A stretch of DNA of 64,000 bases from JAUNSR01 sp036655355 (GTDB lineage: Bacteria; Bacteroidota; Bacteroidia; Bacteroidales; JAUNSR01), in assembly GCA_036655355.1 (NCBI GenBank), contig JAVVQG010000010.1, positions 86,897 to 150,896 of the forward strand, in the 5' to 3' direction. Within the stretch, counting starts at the first letter, position 1. The number at the start of each line of letters is the position of its first letter. The position numbers and the translations under genes are program-made. Positions 10,001 through 18,419 of the stretch are shown one piece after another. The notes beneath the pieces are model-generated. The model had not been told where the DNA came from. It ran no database searches and worked only from the letters and a program-made list of their open reading frames with translations.

Positions 10001-12250
10001 TTAGATTTTTATAGGTATACGAAAATAAAATCGTGATCCCACACCCTCTTCAGAATTTACATTCAGAAAGCCTCCCATCTGTTCGATAATGTTTTTACAT
10101 ATTGACAGTCCAAGTCCCGTGCCCGGAATGAATTTATTCAGTTTAATGAATCTGTCAAATACTTGGGGTAATTTATCCTGAGGTATTCCACATCCCGTAT
10201 CTTCTACGTAAAATTCCACTTCGTGCTCGCCTTGGATAGTGTATCCAAGGGATACGCTCCCTTTTTCTGTAAACTTAATCGCATTGCTCATTAGATTTGA
10301 CAAGACCTGATGTAATCTGATGCGATCTGTTTCGATAAAGAAACTACTCGATCCGGGTAATGATTTGATTTCAACATTTGGCGCTGTTTTGTGAGAAAAA
10401 GAATACGCGATTTCATTGCATAAAACAGTTATATCCACCTTATCTTGATTGAAATCGAGCGTCTGAGCCTCGATTTTCGAAAGATCAAGAATATCGGAGA
10501 TCAGTTGTAATAACAACTCATTGTTTTTCTCGATAATCCTAACGAAACTCTTCTTCTCCTCTTCGTCCGTCGTCTGTGCCAATAGGTTGGAGAATCCGAC
10601 GATCGCATTCAGTGGTGTCCTGATTTCGTGACTCATATTCGCGATAAATGCAGATTTGGTTTTGTCAAGAGACTCCGCTTCTTCCTTTGCCTTAATCAAT
10701 TGCTCTTCAATTAGTTTCTGTTGAGTGATATCAATGTTTATTCCAATAATTTCAATCACACCTTTTTCGGGAGCAAATTCTGTCACCATCACGTGGTTGT
10801 GAAGCCAACGCCAGGTATCGTCTTTTGTGAGAATACGATTTTGAGAAGATATCAGAGAAGCTTCTCCTCGCATTGCCTCTTTGAAAAAATCCAACATTTT
10901 TTTTCTGTCATCAGGATGCATACGCTGATAAATACCAATTATTTCATGAACCGGTGTTTTTGGATCTTCCTCAAAATTCTTATACCATTGGTTGATTGCA
11001 AATCCCTCTTTTGAAAGCATATTCAGTTTGGCATATCCCACCTTTGCAAAGTCTGCAATCGCAGAGAAGAGATTCTCAAAATCCTGTATTCGGTTGTAAG
11101 CGATACTTTGCTCCGTATTATCGATATTGATAAGGAGGTAATTGGATATGTTCTGATGCTCATCATACAGAACGGTAGCTTTTGTAATCAGTTCAATCTC
11201 GCCTTTTCGTTTCGTATCGTAATAATCTGCGATATTGGAGAAATTATATTTAAATGTATAATGAGCTGAATTACCATTTCTGATTCTATTTTTGAACTCA
11301 TCCGGCAAGTTTGGATTGTCGAATAGATTTACCCCGAGAGCATCCTCTTTTTTCTTCACTCCGAACAAATCCAAGTCTTTTTTATTGAGATCCAGTAACG
11401 TTCCATCTTTATCATAAAGCTCAATTCCGAGCGGAATATTCTCATAAATCGTCAGAAGTTTTTTCTCGGATCTGTCGCGCTCATTGCGAGCCCGTATTGT
11501 CTCCGTCATATCTGAAAAGAAAATAATCAGTTCATTTTCACCAGAGGCACATAAGATCGATTTTCCATAAGTGTCATTATTGGGGAACATGAAATCGAAA
11601 GTTTTATATCTCTCGGACTTAATGAGGTTTATGAAGCATGGGAGTCTGTTCTTTAGATTCAGTCCGCATTCTGATGCAGGTCGACCGATAAAATCTTTGT
11701 TTTCAGACTTGGTCAAGTTCAAACCGATCTGATTCATTTCAACGATAATGTAATCATAAGGGATATCGTTTTCATCGCAGATTAGTTTAATCCGGCAATA
11801 ACCTACCGGCATATGATCATATAGATTCTGCAAATGTCTCTTCTCTCGTAACTCATTGCTCTCTTTTAAATCGGTGTCGCGGTTTTGAAACTCTTCTTGA
11901 TTCGGTGCACATTGAAGGTAGCCGCACGGTTTTCTATCTTCCGAAACCGATTCGGCGATGCAGGCGTGCATCCACAGGGTTCCTTGTTTTGTGTGAAGAG
12001 GAAAGGTGCAAGGGGCCATTTCGTACTTCATCGATTCAGCAGTAAATCGCTCCATCAACTTTTCACGATAGGGTGAGTCGATCCGACCGAAAAACTCATC
12101 AAAAGAGAGGTTGTTTTCTTTTAAATCCAGAAGTTCACATATATAATCAGAGCAGAATAATGTGCTGTTTTCGACATCTGCTTTGAAATAGCCTATTTTA
12201 GCTAATGCCATTATGCGTTTCTGCATTTCCGGCTCATTCTCGTATATCAC
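10001..12250 (-). CDS. Cytoplasmic multi-PAS sensor histidine kinase (orphan, no receiver domain)
   Basis: A 749-residue protein without signal peptide or membrane segments. Three or four PAS-like sensor modules occupy residues ~1-520 (for example YDHMPVGYCRIKL, YENIPLGIELYDKDGTLLDLN, and a PAC-like WRWLHNHVMVTEF). A coiled-coil linker leads to a HisKA domain with the phosphoacceptor His541 (NMSHEIRTPLN) and a HATPase_c domain with N-box (LMSNAIKF), G1 (EDTGCGIP) and G2 (GTGLGLSI) motifs. No receiver or HPt domain and no response-regulator gene lie nearby, so the partner is elsewhere. The start codon is GTG at 12250; an ATG nine codons in is an alternative. The gene faces away from the ATPase downstream and has its own -7 box upstream. 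The signal it senses is unknown. Confidence 0.92.
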   Translation of the reverse strand: MIYENEPEMQKRIMALAKIGYFKADVENSTLFCSDYICELLDLKENNLSFDEFFGRIDSPYREKLMERFTAESMKYEMAPCTFPLHTKQGTLWMHACIAESVSEDRKPCGYLQCAPNQEEFQNRDTDLKESNELREKRHLQNLYDHMPVGYCRIKLICDENDIPYDYIIVEMNQIGLNLTKSENKDFIGRPASECGLNLKNRLPCFINLIKSERYKTFDFMFPNNDTYGKSILCASGENELIIFFSDMTETIRARNERDRSEKKLLTIYENIPLGIELYDKDGTLLDLNKKDLDLFGVKKKEDALGVNLFDNPNLPDEFKNRIRNGNSAHYTFKYNFSNIADYYDTKRKGEIELITKATVLYDEHQNISNYLLINIDNTEQSIAYNRIQDFENLFSAIADFAKVGYAKLNMLSKEGFAINQWYKNFEEDPKTPVHEIIGIYQRMHPDDRKKMLDFFKEAMRGEASLISSQNRILTKDDTWRWLHNHVMVTEFAPEKGVIEIIGINIDITQQKLIEEQLIKAKEEAESLDKTKSAFIANMSHEIRTPLNAIVGFSNLLAQTTDEEEKKSFVRIIEKNNELLLQLISDILDLSKIEAQTLDFNQDKVDITVLCNEIAYSFSHKTAPNVEIKSLPGSSSFFIETDRIRLHQVLSNLMSNAIKFTEKGSVSLGYTIQGEHEVEFYVEDTGCGIPQDKLPQVFDRFIKLNKFIPGTGLGLSICKNIIEQMGGFLNVNSEEGVGSRFYFRIPIKI

Positions 12251-12347
12251 AAAAATTTATTTTAAAGGGATAAGTCTAACAGTGAATCGAACAGAAGAAA
12301 CGGTTCTTTTGGCTAAGTTTCTTTTATCGAACGATAATTTGGAGATT

Positions 12348-12355
12348 CAAATATA
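12348..12355 (-). promoter_or_regulatory. Predicted -7 box for the PAS histidine kinase
   Basis: TATATTTG on the minus strand matches TAnnTTTG. No clear -33 box is seen at the right distance. The implied leader is about 90 nt. Confidence 0.45.
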
Positions 12356-12448
12356 GCTAAAAAAGAGGTTGGAAGGATACGGAAAAGAGTTGTATCTGGG
12401 TGAGGGTGCTTACTCTATTTTAGGATGAAGTGGCTACAAAAAAGAAAT

Positions 12449-12518
12449 GGTTGTCTCACGACAACCAATCTTTATTAACCTTAAATCTAATACCATGAAA
12501 AACACATTGCAAATGTAG
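12449..12518 (+). other. Hairpin plus 7-codon mini-ORF in the kinase/ATPase intergenic region
   Basis: GGTTGTC-TCAC-GACAACC is a perfect 7-bp stem-loop (12449-12466). After 28 bp comes a 7-codon ORF, ATG at 12495 to TAG at 12518, encoding MKNTLQM. An ACATT-GCA-AATGT inverted repeat overlaps its end. The 518-bp gap holds nothing else gene-like apart from the two promoters. This could be a leader-peptide/attenuator-like element or the remains of an upstream gene; function unknown. Confidence 0.35.
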
Positions 12519-12716
12519 AGCGTTTTTTGAAGATTGCAAGTGGATGCGTTTGAAATCTTTCTGTGATTAACAATATTTTATTTTTGGATCTCGTTTTTCT
12601 AATAAAATGTTTAGGGAGGGTATTAAACTGCAAGTGCTAATCCGCGTTTTACTTATATAATATAATCAAATTGCTATCTTGTTTTTACAATCTGTGAGAT
12701 AAATTGTAATGTCGAG

Positions 12717-12747
12717 TTTGCATAATTCTCTTTTTTATTTACATTTG
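12717..12747 (+). promoter_or_regulatory. Promoter of the AAA ATPase gene
   Basis: TTTG at 12717-12720, a 19-bp spacer and TACATTTG at 12740-12747 match the Bacteroidota consensus fully. Transcription would begin near 12754, leaving a leader of about 15 nt before the GTG start at 12769. Confidence 0.7.
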
Positions 12748-12768
12748 TGATGTTTAAAAACCAGATTA

Positions 12769-13950
12769 GTGGAAGCATTCTTCAGAACACATAAGTATTT
12801 AGTTGAGCATATTAATTCGCCTGTAAGACGGGAGTTAATGGATGAGATTGACTGGAGTAGCCGTTTGATAGGTATCAAAGGTACTCGCGGAGTGGGAAAG
12901 ACCACTTTTCTAATCCAGTATGCGAAAGAAAATTTCGGCACCGATCGGAGTTGTTTGTATATCAACCTGAATCATTTCTATTTCACGGGCAAAACACTTC
13001 GTGAATTTGCAACGGAATTTTGGCTTAAAGGAGGGAAAACTCTTTTGATAGATCAGGTTTTTAAATATCCGGGTTGGTCGGAAGAGTTGAAGTACATCTA
13101 TGAAACACTACCCGAATTAAAAGTCGTTTTTACAGGCTCTTCTGTCATGCGGTTAAAGGAAGAGAATCCCATTCTTTCGGGAATCGTCGATTCATATAAC
13201 TTACGTGGATTTTCCTTTCGGGAATTTCTGAATATGATGACGGGAACGGATTTTCATTCCTACAAACTCGAGGAGATCGTGGCAGACCATGAAGCGATAG
13301 CGGCGGAGATCTGTTCCAAAGTGAAACCGTTGGCTTTCTTGCAGGATTACCTGCATCACGGGTTTTATCCTTTTTTTCTTGAGAAACGGAATTTCTCAGA
13401 GAATCTGCTGAAAACGATGAATATGACCTTGGAGGTGGATATCGTATTATTGAAACAGATTGAGCTCACATATTTGTGGAAAATACGCAAACTGTTGTAT
13501 CTTTTGGCCGTAAAAGCTCCATGTGTGCCCAATGTAAGTCAATTGGCAAACGAAATAAACACTTCACGGGCTACTGTCGTTAATTATATAAAGTATTTGA
13601 AAGACGCCCGTCTGATCAATATGCTTTATCATGAGAACGAGGATTATCCCAAGAAGCCGTCAATGGTATACATGCATAATACCAATCTGATGTATCCGAT
13701 TCGTCCGGCGAAAGTGGAGCAACAGGGCCTTCGGGAAACCTTCTTCTACAATTGTTTGCATAAAGACAATCGCCTTAATAAAGGGATAGAGAAGAATTTC
13801 CAATTTTATGTAAACCAGAAGTACAATTTCCGCATCGGCGATAAAACGATGCGCGTAAAGGAGAGCGAAGATCATTTGTATGTAATGGATGACCTGGAGA
13901 TCGGCAAAGGGAATGTGATTCCGTTGTGGTTGTTCGGCTTCCTTTATTAA
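12769..13950 (+). CDS. AAA-family ATPase (AAA_14/DUF4143-like) with a Gln in the Walker B position
   Basis: A 393-residue protein starting at GTG; the start is supported by the N-terminus (MEAFFRTHKYLVEHINSPVRRELM), which resembles family members, and by a consensus promoter 22 bp upstream. Walker A is GTRGVGKTTF (~residues 43-52). The Walker B-like motif reads LLIDQVFKYPGW, where related ATPases usually have DE, so the catalytic Glu is replaced by Gln. A sensor-1-like VVFTGSS follows. The C-terminal half has a winged-helix-like segment (NINTSRATVVNYIKYLKDARLI, approximately) and the conserved tail IPLWLFGFLY. This family is common in many copies in Bacteroidota; its role is not established. 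It is probably monocistronic. Confidence 0.8.
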   Translation: MEAFFRTHKYLVEHINSPVRRELMDEIDWSSRLIGIKGTRGVGKTTFLIQYAKENFGTDRSCLYINLNHFYFTGKTLREFATEFWLKGGKTLLIDQVFKYPGWSEELKYIYETLPELKVVFTGSSVMRLKEENPILSGIVDSYNLRGFSFREFLNMMTGTDFHSYKLEEIVADHEAIAAEICSKVKPLAFLQDYLHHGFYPFFLEKRNFSENLLKTMNMTLEVDIVLLKQIELTYLWKIRKLLYLLAVKAPCVPNVSQLANEINTSRATVVNYIKYLKDARLINMLYHENEDYPKKPSMVYMHNTNLMYPIRPAKVEQQGLRETFFYNCLHKDNRLNKGIEKNFQFYVNQKYNFRIGDKTMRVKESEDHLYVMDDLEIGKGNVIPLWLFGFLY

Positions 13951-14052
13951 TAAACAGGACTCAAATCAGTGTGTTATCTGATGATTCGTTCATCGCATAC
14001 ATGCTATACTTATAATAACCAGTTAATTATTATTTCTAAAATAATTAAGAAT

Positions 14053-17000
14053 ATGACCAAACAAAAGAAATTCTTAACATGTGACGGTAATCAGGCCGCT
14101 GCGCATATAGCTTATATGTTCAGTGAAGTTGCTTCGATTTATCCTATCACACCATCTTCGACTATGGCCGAGTACGTAGACGAATGGGCTGCCAACGGAA
14201 GAAAAAACATCTTCGGTGAGACGGTTAAAGTTGAAGAGATGCAGTCTGAGGCAGGAGCTGCCGGAGCTGTTCACGGAGCCCTTCAGGCAGGTGCGTTGAC
14301 TACAACGTTTACTGCTTCTCAGGGTCTGTTGCTTATGATTCCGAATATGTATAAGATTGCAGGTGAGTTGTTGCCATGTGTATTCCACGTGTCTGCCCGT
14401 ACCCTTGCATCGCATGCACTTTCTATTTTTGGGGATCATCAGGACGTTATGGCTGCACGTCAGACCGGTTTCGCAATGTTCTGTACAGGTTCTGTACAGG
14501 AAGTAATGGACCTGGCAGGTGTCGCTCATCTTGCAACCCTTGAAACTCGTGTACCTTTCGTTCATTTCTTTGACGGTTTCCGTACGTCTCATGAGATTCA
14601 GAAAATTGAAACTCTTGAGAATGAGGATCTGGCGCAGTTTATCAACTGGGAGAAATTGGAGGAATTCCGTAGCCGTGCTATCAATCCGGAAAATCCGGTT
14701 GCCCGCGGTACCGCTCAGAATGAAGATATCTTCTTCCAGGCGCGTGAAGCTTCTAATCCTTTCTACGATGCTATTCCTGAAATCGTACAGGAATATATGG
14801 ACAAACTAGCTACGGTTACAGGCCGTTCATATAATATCTTCGATTATTACGGAGCTGAAGATGCAGACCGCGTGATTATCGCGATGGGTTCTGTAACTGA
14901 AGCTACTCGTGAAGCGATCGATTACCTTCGTGCGAAAGGCGAGAAGGTCGGTTTGATCTCAGTTCACTTGTATCGTCCGTTCTCAGCGAAACATTTCCTT
15001 GCAGCACTTCCTAAAACAGTGAAACGTATCGCTGTATTGGATCGTACGAAAGAACCGGGAGCTACCGGCGAACCGCTTTACCTGGATGTGAAAGATGTTC
15101 TTTACGGAACAGAAAACGCTCCGATCGTGGTGGGTGGACGTTACGGTTTGTCTTCTAAAGACACGACTCCTTCGCAGATCGTATCCGTATTCAACAACTT
15201 GGCGATGAACGAACCTAAAAACGGTTTCACAATCGGTATCGTTGATGACGTTACGTTCACTTCACTGCCTGTTCTTCCTGAATTGGAATTGGCAGAAGGG
15301 GCTTACGAAGCGAAATTCTATGGTTTGGGTGCCGACGGTACGGTTGGTGCTAACAAAAACTCCATCAAAATCATCGGTGACAATACAACGAAATATTGCC
15401 AGGCTTACTTCGCTTACGACTCGAAGAAATCAGGTGGTTTCACTTGTTCTCACCTTCGTTTCGGTGATCATCCGATCCGCTCGACTTATTTGGTAAATAC
15501 GCCTGACTTCGTAGCTTGCCACGTTCCGGCATACCTTCATATGTATGATGTAACGAAAGGTTTGAAGAAAAACGGTACTTTCCTTTTGAACTCGATTTGG
15601 AATGCTGAGGAAACGAAGAAACAACTTCCTGATAATGTGAAACAGTATCTTGCTGCTAACAATATCAAGATGTATATCATCAATGCGACGGCTATCGCAC
15701 GTGAAATCGGTTTGGGTAACCGTACAAATACAATTCTTCAGTCGGCATTCTTCAAAATCGCAAACGTAATCCCTTACGAATTGGCGGTAGAGAAGATGAA
15801 GAAGGCGATCGTGAAATCTTACGGTAAAAAAGGAGAAGATGTTGTAAACAAAAACTTCCAGGCTGTAGATCGCGGTGGCGAATATGTAGAGGTTGAAATC
15901 CCTGCTGAATGGGCTAACCTGATTCCTGCAACAGAAACGAAAGAGGGCGATGTTCCTGCATTTATCAAAGATATCGTTGAACCGATCAATGCACAGAAAG
16001 GTTATGATCTTCCTGTATCTGCATTCAAAGGTCGCGAAGACGGTACTTGGGATCAAGGTACGGCTGCTTACGAAAAACGTGGTATCGCGGCTTATGTTCC
16101 TGAATGGGTTTCTGAAAACTGTATCCAGTGTAATCAATGTGCTTTGGTTTGTCCGCACGCTGCCATCCGTCCGTTCTTGTTGACACCGGAAGAGAAAGCG
16201 GGTATGCCGGTTGAAGGCGCTGCATTGAAAGCTACAGGTAAAGATTTCGCAGGTCTTGAATTCCGTATTCAGGTTTCTCCACTTGACTGTACAGGTTGTG
16301 ACAACTGTGTTGACATCTGTCCGGGTAAAAAAGGTGAGAAAGCATTGGTTATGAAACCGCTTGCTCAGGAGATGCCGGAAGCTGCTAACTTTGCTTACAT
16401 GGTGAAAAACGTGAAGAGCAAACAGCATCTTGTGGATACGAAATCGAATGTGAAAAATTCTCAGTTCGCAACACCTTTGTTCGAGTTCTCCGGAGCTTGT
16501 GCGGGTTGTGGTGAGACACCATATATCAAATTGATCTCTCAGTTGTTCGGCGACCGTCAGATGATTGCAAACGCTACGGGTTGTACTTCTATCTATTCAG
16601 GTTCGGCTCCTTCAACTCCATACACGAAGAATGAAAAAGGACACGGTCCGGCTTGGGCGAACTCACTGTTCGAAGACAATGCTGAATTCGGTTTGGGTAT
16701 GTTGTTGGCGGTAGAGAAAATGCGTTCTCGCATCGAACGTCTGATGAACGAAGCCGATACTTGTGAGTGTTGCACTCCTGAGTTGAAAGCGATGTTTACA
16801 GAGTGGATCGAAAATCAGAATAACGCTGATGCGACAGTTGAATTGGCTGCTCGTTTGATTCCTGCTTTGGAAGCATGTTCTTGCGATATCTGCAAAGAGA
16901 TCTTGAAATTGAAACAATACCTGATCAAGAAATCTCAGTGGATTATCGGTGGTGACGGTTGGGCATACGATATCGGTTACGGTGGTCTTGACCATGTGAT

Positions 17001-17619
17001 CGCATCTGGCAAAAACGTTAACATCCTGGTAGTGGATACTGAAATCTATTCGAACACAGGTGGTCAGTCATCTAAATCTACTCCGGTAGGAGCGGTAGCT
17101 AAATTTGCGGCTTCAGGTAAACGGGTACGTAAAAAAGACCTTGGTCTGATGGCTACGACTTACGGTTACGTATATGTTGCACAGATTGCAATGGGAGCTA
17201 ACCAAGCACAGACATTGAAAGCGATCCGCGAGGCTGAGGCTTATGACGGACCTTCTTTGATCATCGCTTACTCTCCATGTATCTCTCACTATCCGAAAGC
17301 GGGTATGGGTAAAGCGCAGGATGAGATGAAACGTGCCGTAGAATGTGGTTACTGGCAGTTGTGGAGATTCAATCCGGAATTGGAAGAACAGGGACAGAAT
17401 CCATTCTCTCTTGACTCGAAAGAGCCACAGTGGGATAAGTTCCAGGACTTCCTAATGGGTGAAGCTCGTTACACATCATTGTTGAAAACATTCCCACAGG
17501 AAGCTTCAGAGTTGTTTAAAGCAGCCGAAGAAAATGCGAAATATCGTTATAAGAGCTACAAACGTATGGCTTCGACAGATTGGAGCGACGTGGCAACTGA
17601 AGAACCAAAAGCTGAATAA
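14053..17619 (+). CDS. nifJ: Pyruvate:ferredoxin (flavodoxin) oxidoreductase
   Basis: A 1188-residue single-chain PFOR. It oxidatively decarboxylates pyruvate to acetyl-CoA and CO2 and reduces ferredoxin, the central anaerobic step after glycolysis. The fused domain order is the usual one: N-terminal pyruvate-binding domain (YPITPSSTMAEYVDEWAANG), transketolase-like domain II, a bacterial-type ferredoxin domain with two Cys clusters (CIQCNQCALVCP, CTGCDNCVDICP), and a C-terminal TPP-binding domain (GDGWAYDIGYGGLDHV ... NTGGQSSKSTP) with further cluster-binding cysteines (CAGCGETPY). The ATG at 14053 is chosen over an upstream alternative start because the protein then begins MTKQKKFLTCDGNQAAAH, as in homologues. 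Codon use is strongly biased, as expected for a highly expressed gene. Confidence 0.97.
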   Translation: MTKQKKFLTCDGNQAAAHIAYMFSEVASIYPITPSSTMAEYVDEWAANGRKNIFGETVKVEEMQSEAGAAGAVHGALQAGALTTTFTASQGLLLMIPNMYKIAGELLPCVFHVSARTLASHALSIFGDHQDVMAARQTGFAMFCTGSVQEVMDLAGVAHLATLETRVPFVHFFDGFRTSHEIQKIETLENEDLAQFINWEKLEEFRSRAINPENPVARGTAQNEDIFFQAREASNPFYDAIPEIVQEYMDKLATVTGRSYNIFDYYGAEDADRVIIAMGSVTEATREAIDYLRAKGEKVGLISVHLYRPFSAKHFLAALPKTVKRIAVLDRTKEPGATGEPLYLDVKDVLYGTENAPIVVGGRYGLSSKDTTPSQIVSVFNNLAMNEPKNGFTIGIVDDVTFTSLPVLPELELAEGAYEAKFYGLGADGTVGANKNSIKIIGDNTTKYCQAYFAYDSKKSGGFTCSHLRFGDHPIRSTYLVNTPDFVACHVPAYLHMYDVTKGLKKNGTFLLNSIWNAEETKKQLPDNVKQYLAANNIKMYIINATAIAREIGLGNRTNTILQSAFFKIANVIPYELAVEKMKKAIVKSYGKKGEDVVNKNFQAVDRGGEYVEVEIPAEWANLIPATETKEGDVPAFIKDIVEPINAQKGYDLPVSAFKGREDGTWDQGTAAYEKRGIAAYVPEWVSENCIQCNQCALVCPHAAIRPFLLTPEEKAGMPVEGAALKATGKDFAGLEFRIQVSPLDCTGCDNCVDICPGKKGEKALVMKPLAQEMPEAANFAYMVKNVKSKQHLVDTKSNVKNSQFATPLFEFSGACAGCGETPYIKLISQLFGDRQMIANATGCTSIYSGSAPSTPYTKNEKGHGPAWANSLFEDNAEFGLGMLLAVEKMRSRIERLMNEADTCECCTPELKAMFTEWIENQNNADATVELAARLIPALEACSCDICKEILKLKQYLIKKSQWIIGGDGWAYDIGYGGLDHVIASGKNVNILVVDTEIYSNTGGQSSKSTPVGAVAKFAASGKRVRKKDLGLMATTYGYVYVAQIAMGANQAQTLKAIREAEAYDGPSLIIAYSPCISHYPKAGMGKAQDEMKRAVECGYWQLWRFNPELEEQGQNPFSLDSKEPQWDKFQDFLMGEARYTSLLKTFPQEASELFKAAEENAKYRYKSYKRMASTDWSDVATEEPKAE

Positions 17620-17640
17620 TTAGTTGTTTTTACTATATGA

Positions 17641-17672
17641 AGAGGGCAGGTCGTGAGATCTGCCCTCTTTTG
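17641..17672 (+). terminator. Terminator after nifJ
   Basis: AGAGGGCAG and CTGCCCTCT pair as a 9-bp stem followed by TTTGTTG, 22 bp after the nifJ stop. Confidence 0.85.
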
Positions 17673-17731
17673 TTGAAACATTCTGCCTTTTTCGTTGTTT
17701 AACAGATAGTAATATGCGTAAATAAAATGAT

Positions 17732-18346
17732 ATGGCAACGTTCATAAAAATTTATCCTGAGAATCCCAATGAACGGGAATTGGATAAAGTAATCAAGATA
17801 CTAAAAGAGGGGGGAACCGTTATTTATCCGACCGACTCTGTGTATGCGATGGGTTGCGATGCGTTGAATGCCCGTGCTGTCGAGAAGATTTATAAATACC
17901 GGGGTGTAGAGGCGCAGAAAGCGCTTTTATCGATTATTTGTTACGACCTGAGTAACATCAGCGAGTACGCCAATGTCAATAAGAATCAGTTTAAGATTCT
18001 GAAGAAGAACCTGCCGGGGCCGTTCACCTTCATTCTGGATGCGAGTAATAACCTGCCAAAGCTTTACAAGATGCGTAAAACAGTGGGTATCCGTGTGCCC
18101 GATAACAACATCATCCGCACGTTGGTAAAGGAGTTGGAAAACCCCATTCTGACTGCTTCCATCAAAGATGAAGATGAGGTGATTGAATATACTACGGATC
18201 CCGAATTGATTTTCGAAAAATATCAACACAGCGTAGATGCCGTTATAGACGGGGGGTATGGCAATAATGCTCCCACTACGGTTGTTGATCTTACGGGTGA
18301 AGAGCCGGTAATTGTTCGTCAGGGTATCGGCGAACTAATCTACTAA
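17732..18346 (+). CDS. L-threonylcarbamoyladenylate synthase (Sua5/YciO/YrdC family)
   Basis: A 204-residue single-domain protein of the YrdC fold. Members make threonylcarbamoyl-AMP from Thr, bicarbonate and ATP for the t6A37 modification of ANN-decoding tRNAs; some YciO-type paralogues have unclear roles. Recognisable parts are GGTVIYPTDSVYAMGCDA, the KALLSIICYDLSNIS segment where the family has KxR/SxN-type residues, the PGPFTFILDAS loop, and VGIRVPDNNIIRTL. There is no C-terminal Sua5 domain. It is closer to the YciO branch by overall look (N-terminal FIKIYPENPNER), so tsaC cannot be assigned with certainty. It has its own terminator. Confidence 0.85.
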   Translation: MATFIKIYPENPNERELDKVIKILKEGGTVIYPTDSVYAMGCDALNARAVEKIYKYRGVEAQKALLSIICYDLSNISEYANVNKNQFKILKKNLPGPFTFILDASNNLPKLYKMRKTVGIRVPDNNIIRTLVKELENPILTASIKDEDEVIEYTTDPELIFEKYQHSVDAVIDGGYGNNAPTTVVDLTGEEPVIVRQGIGELIY

Positions 18347-18356
18347 AAAGAAAAAG

Positions 18357-18395
18357 GAACGGCCGGAAGCGTCATAGGTGATCTTCCGGCCGTTC
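18357..18395. terminator. Bidirectional terminator between convergent genes
   Basis: GAACGGCCGGAAG and CTTCCGGCCGTTC form a perfect 13-bp stem with a 13-nt loop. It serves the YrdC-family gene on the plus strand (followed by TCTTGTTT), and probably the minus-strand gene ending at 18420 (TCCTTTTTC on that side). Confidence 0.85.
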
Positions 18396-18419
18396 TCTTG
18401 TTTAATGTCGAGGTAATTA

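Noticed and set aside
15430..16428. 332-codon ORF on the minus strand inside nifJ
   Set aside because: Antisense to the PFOR ferredoxin region; its Phe/Arg/Thr/Cys-rich composition is a by-product of the biased nifJ codons.
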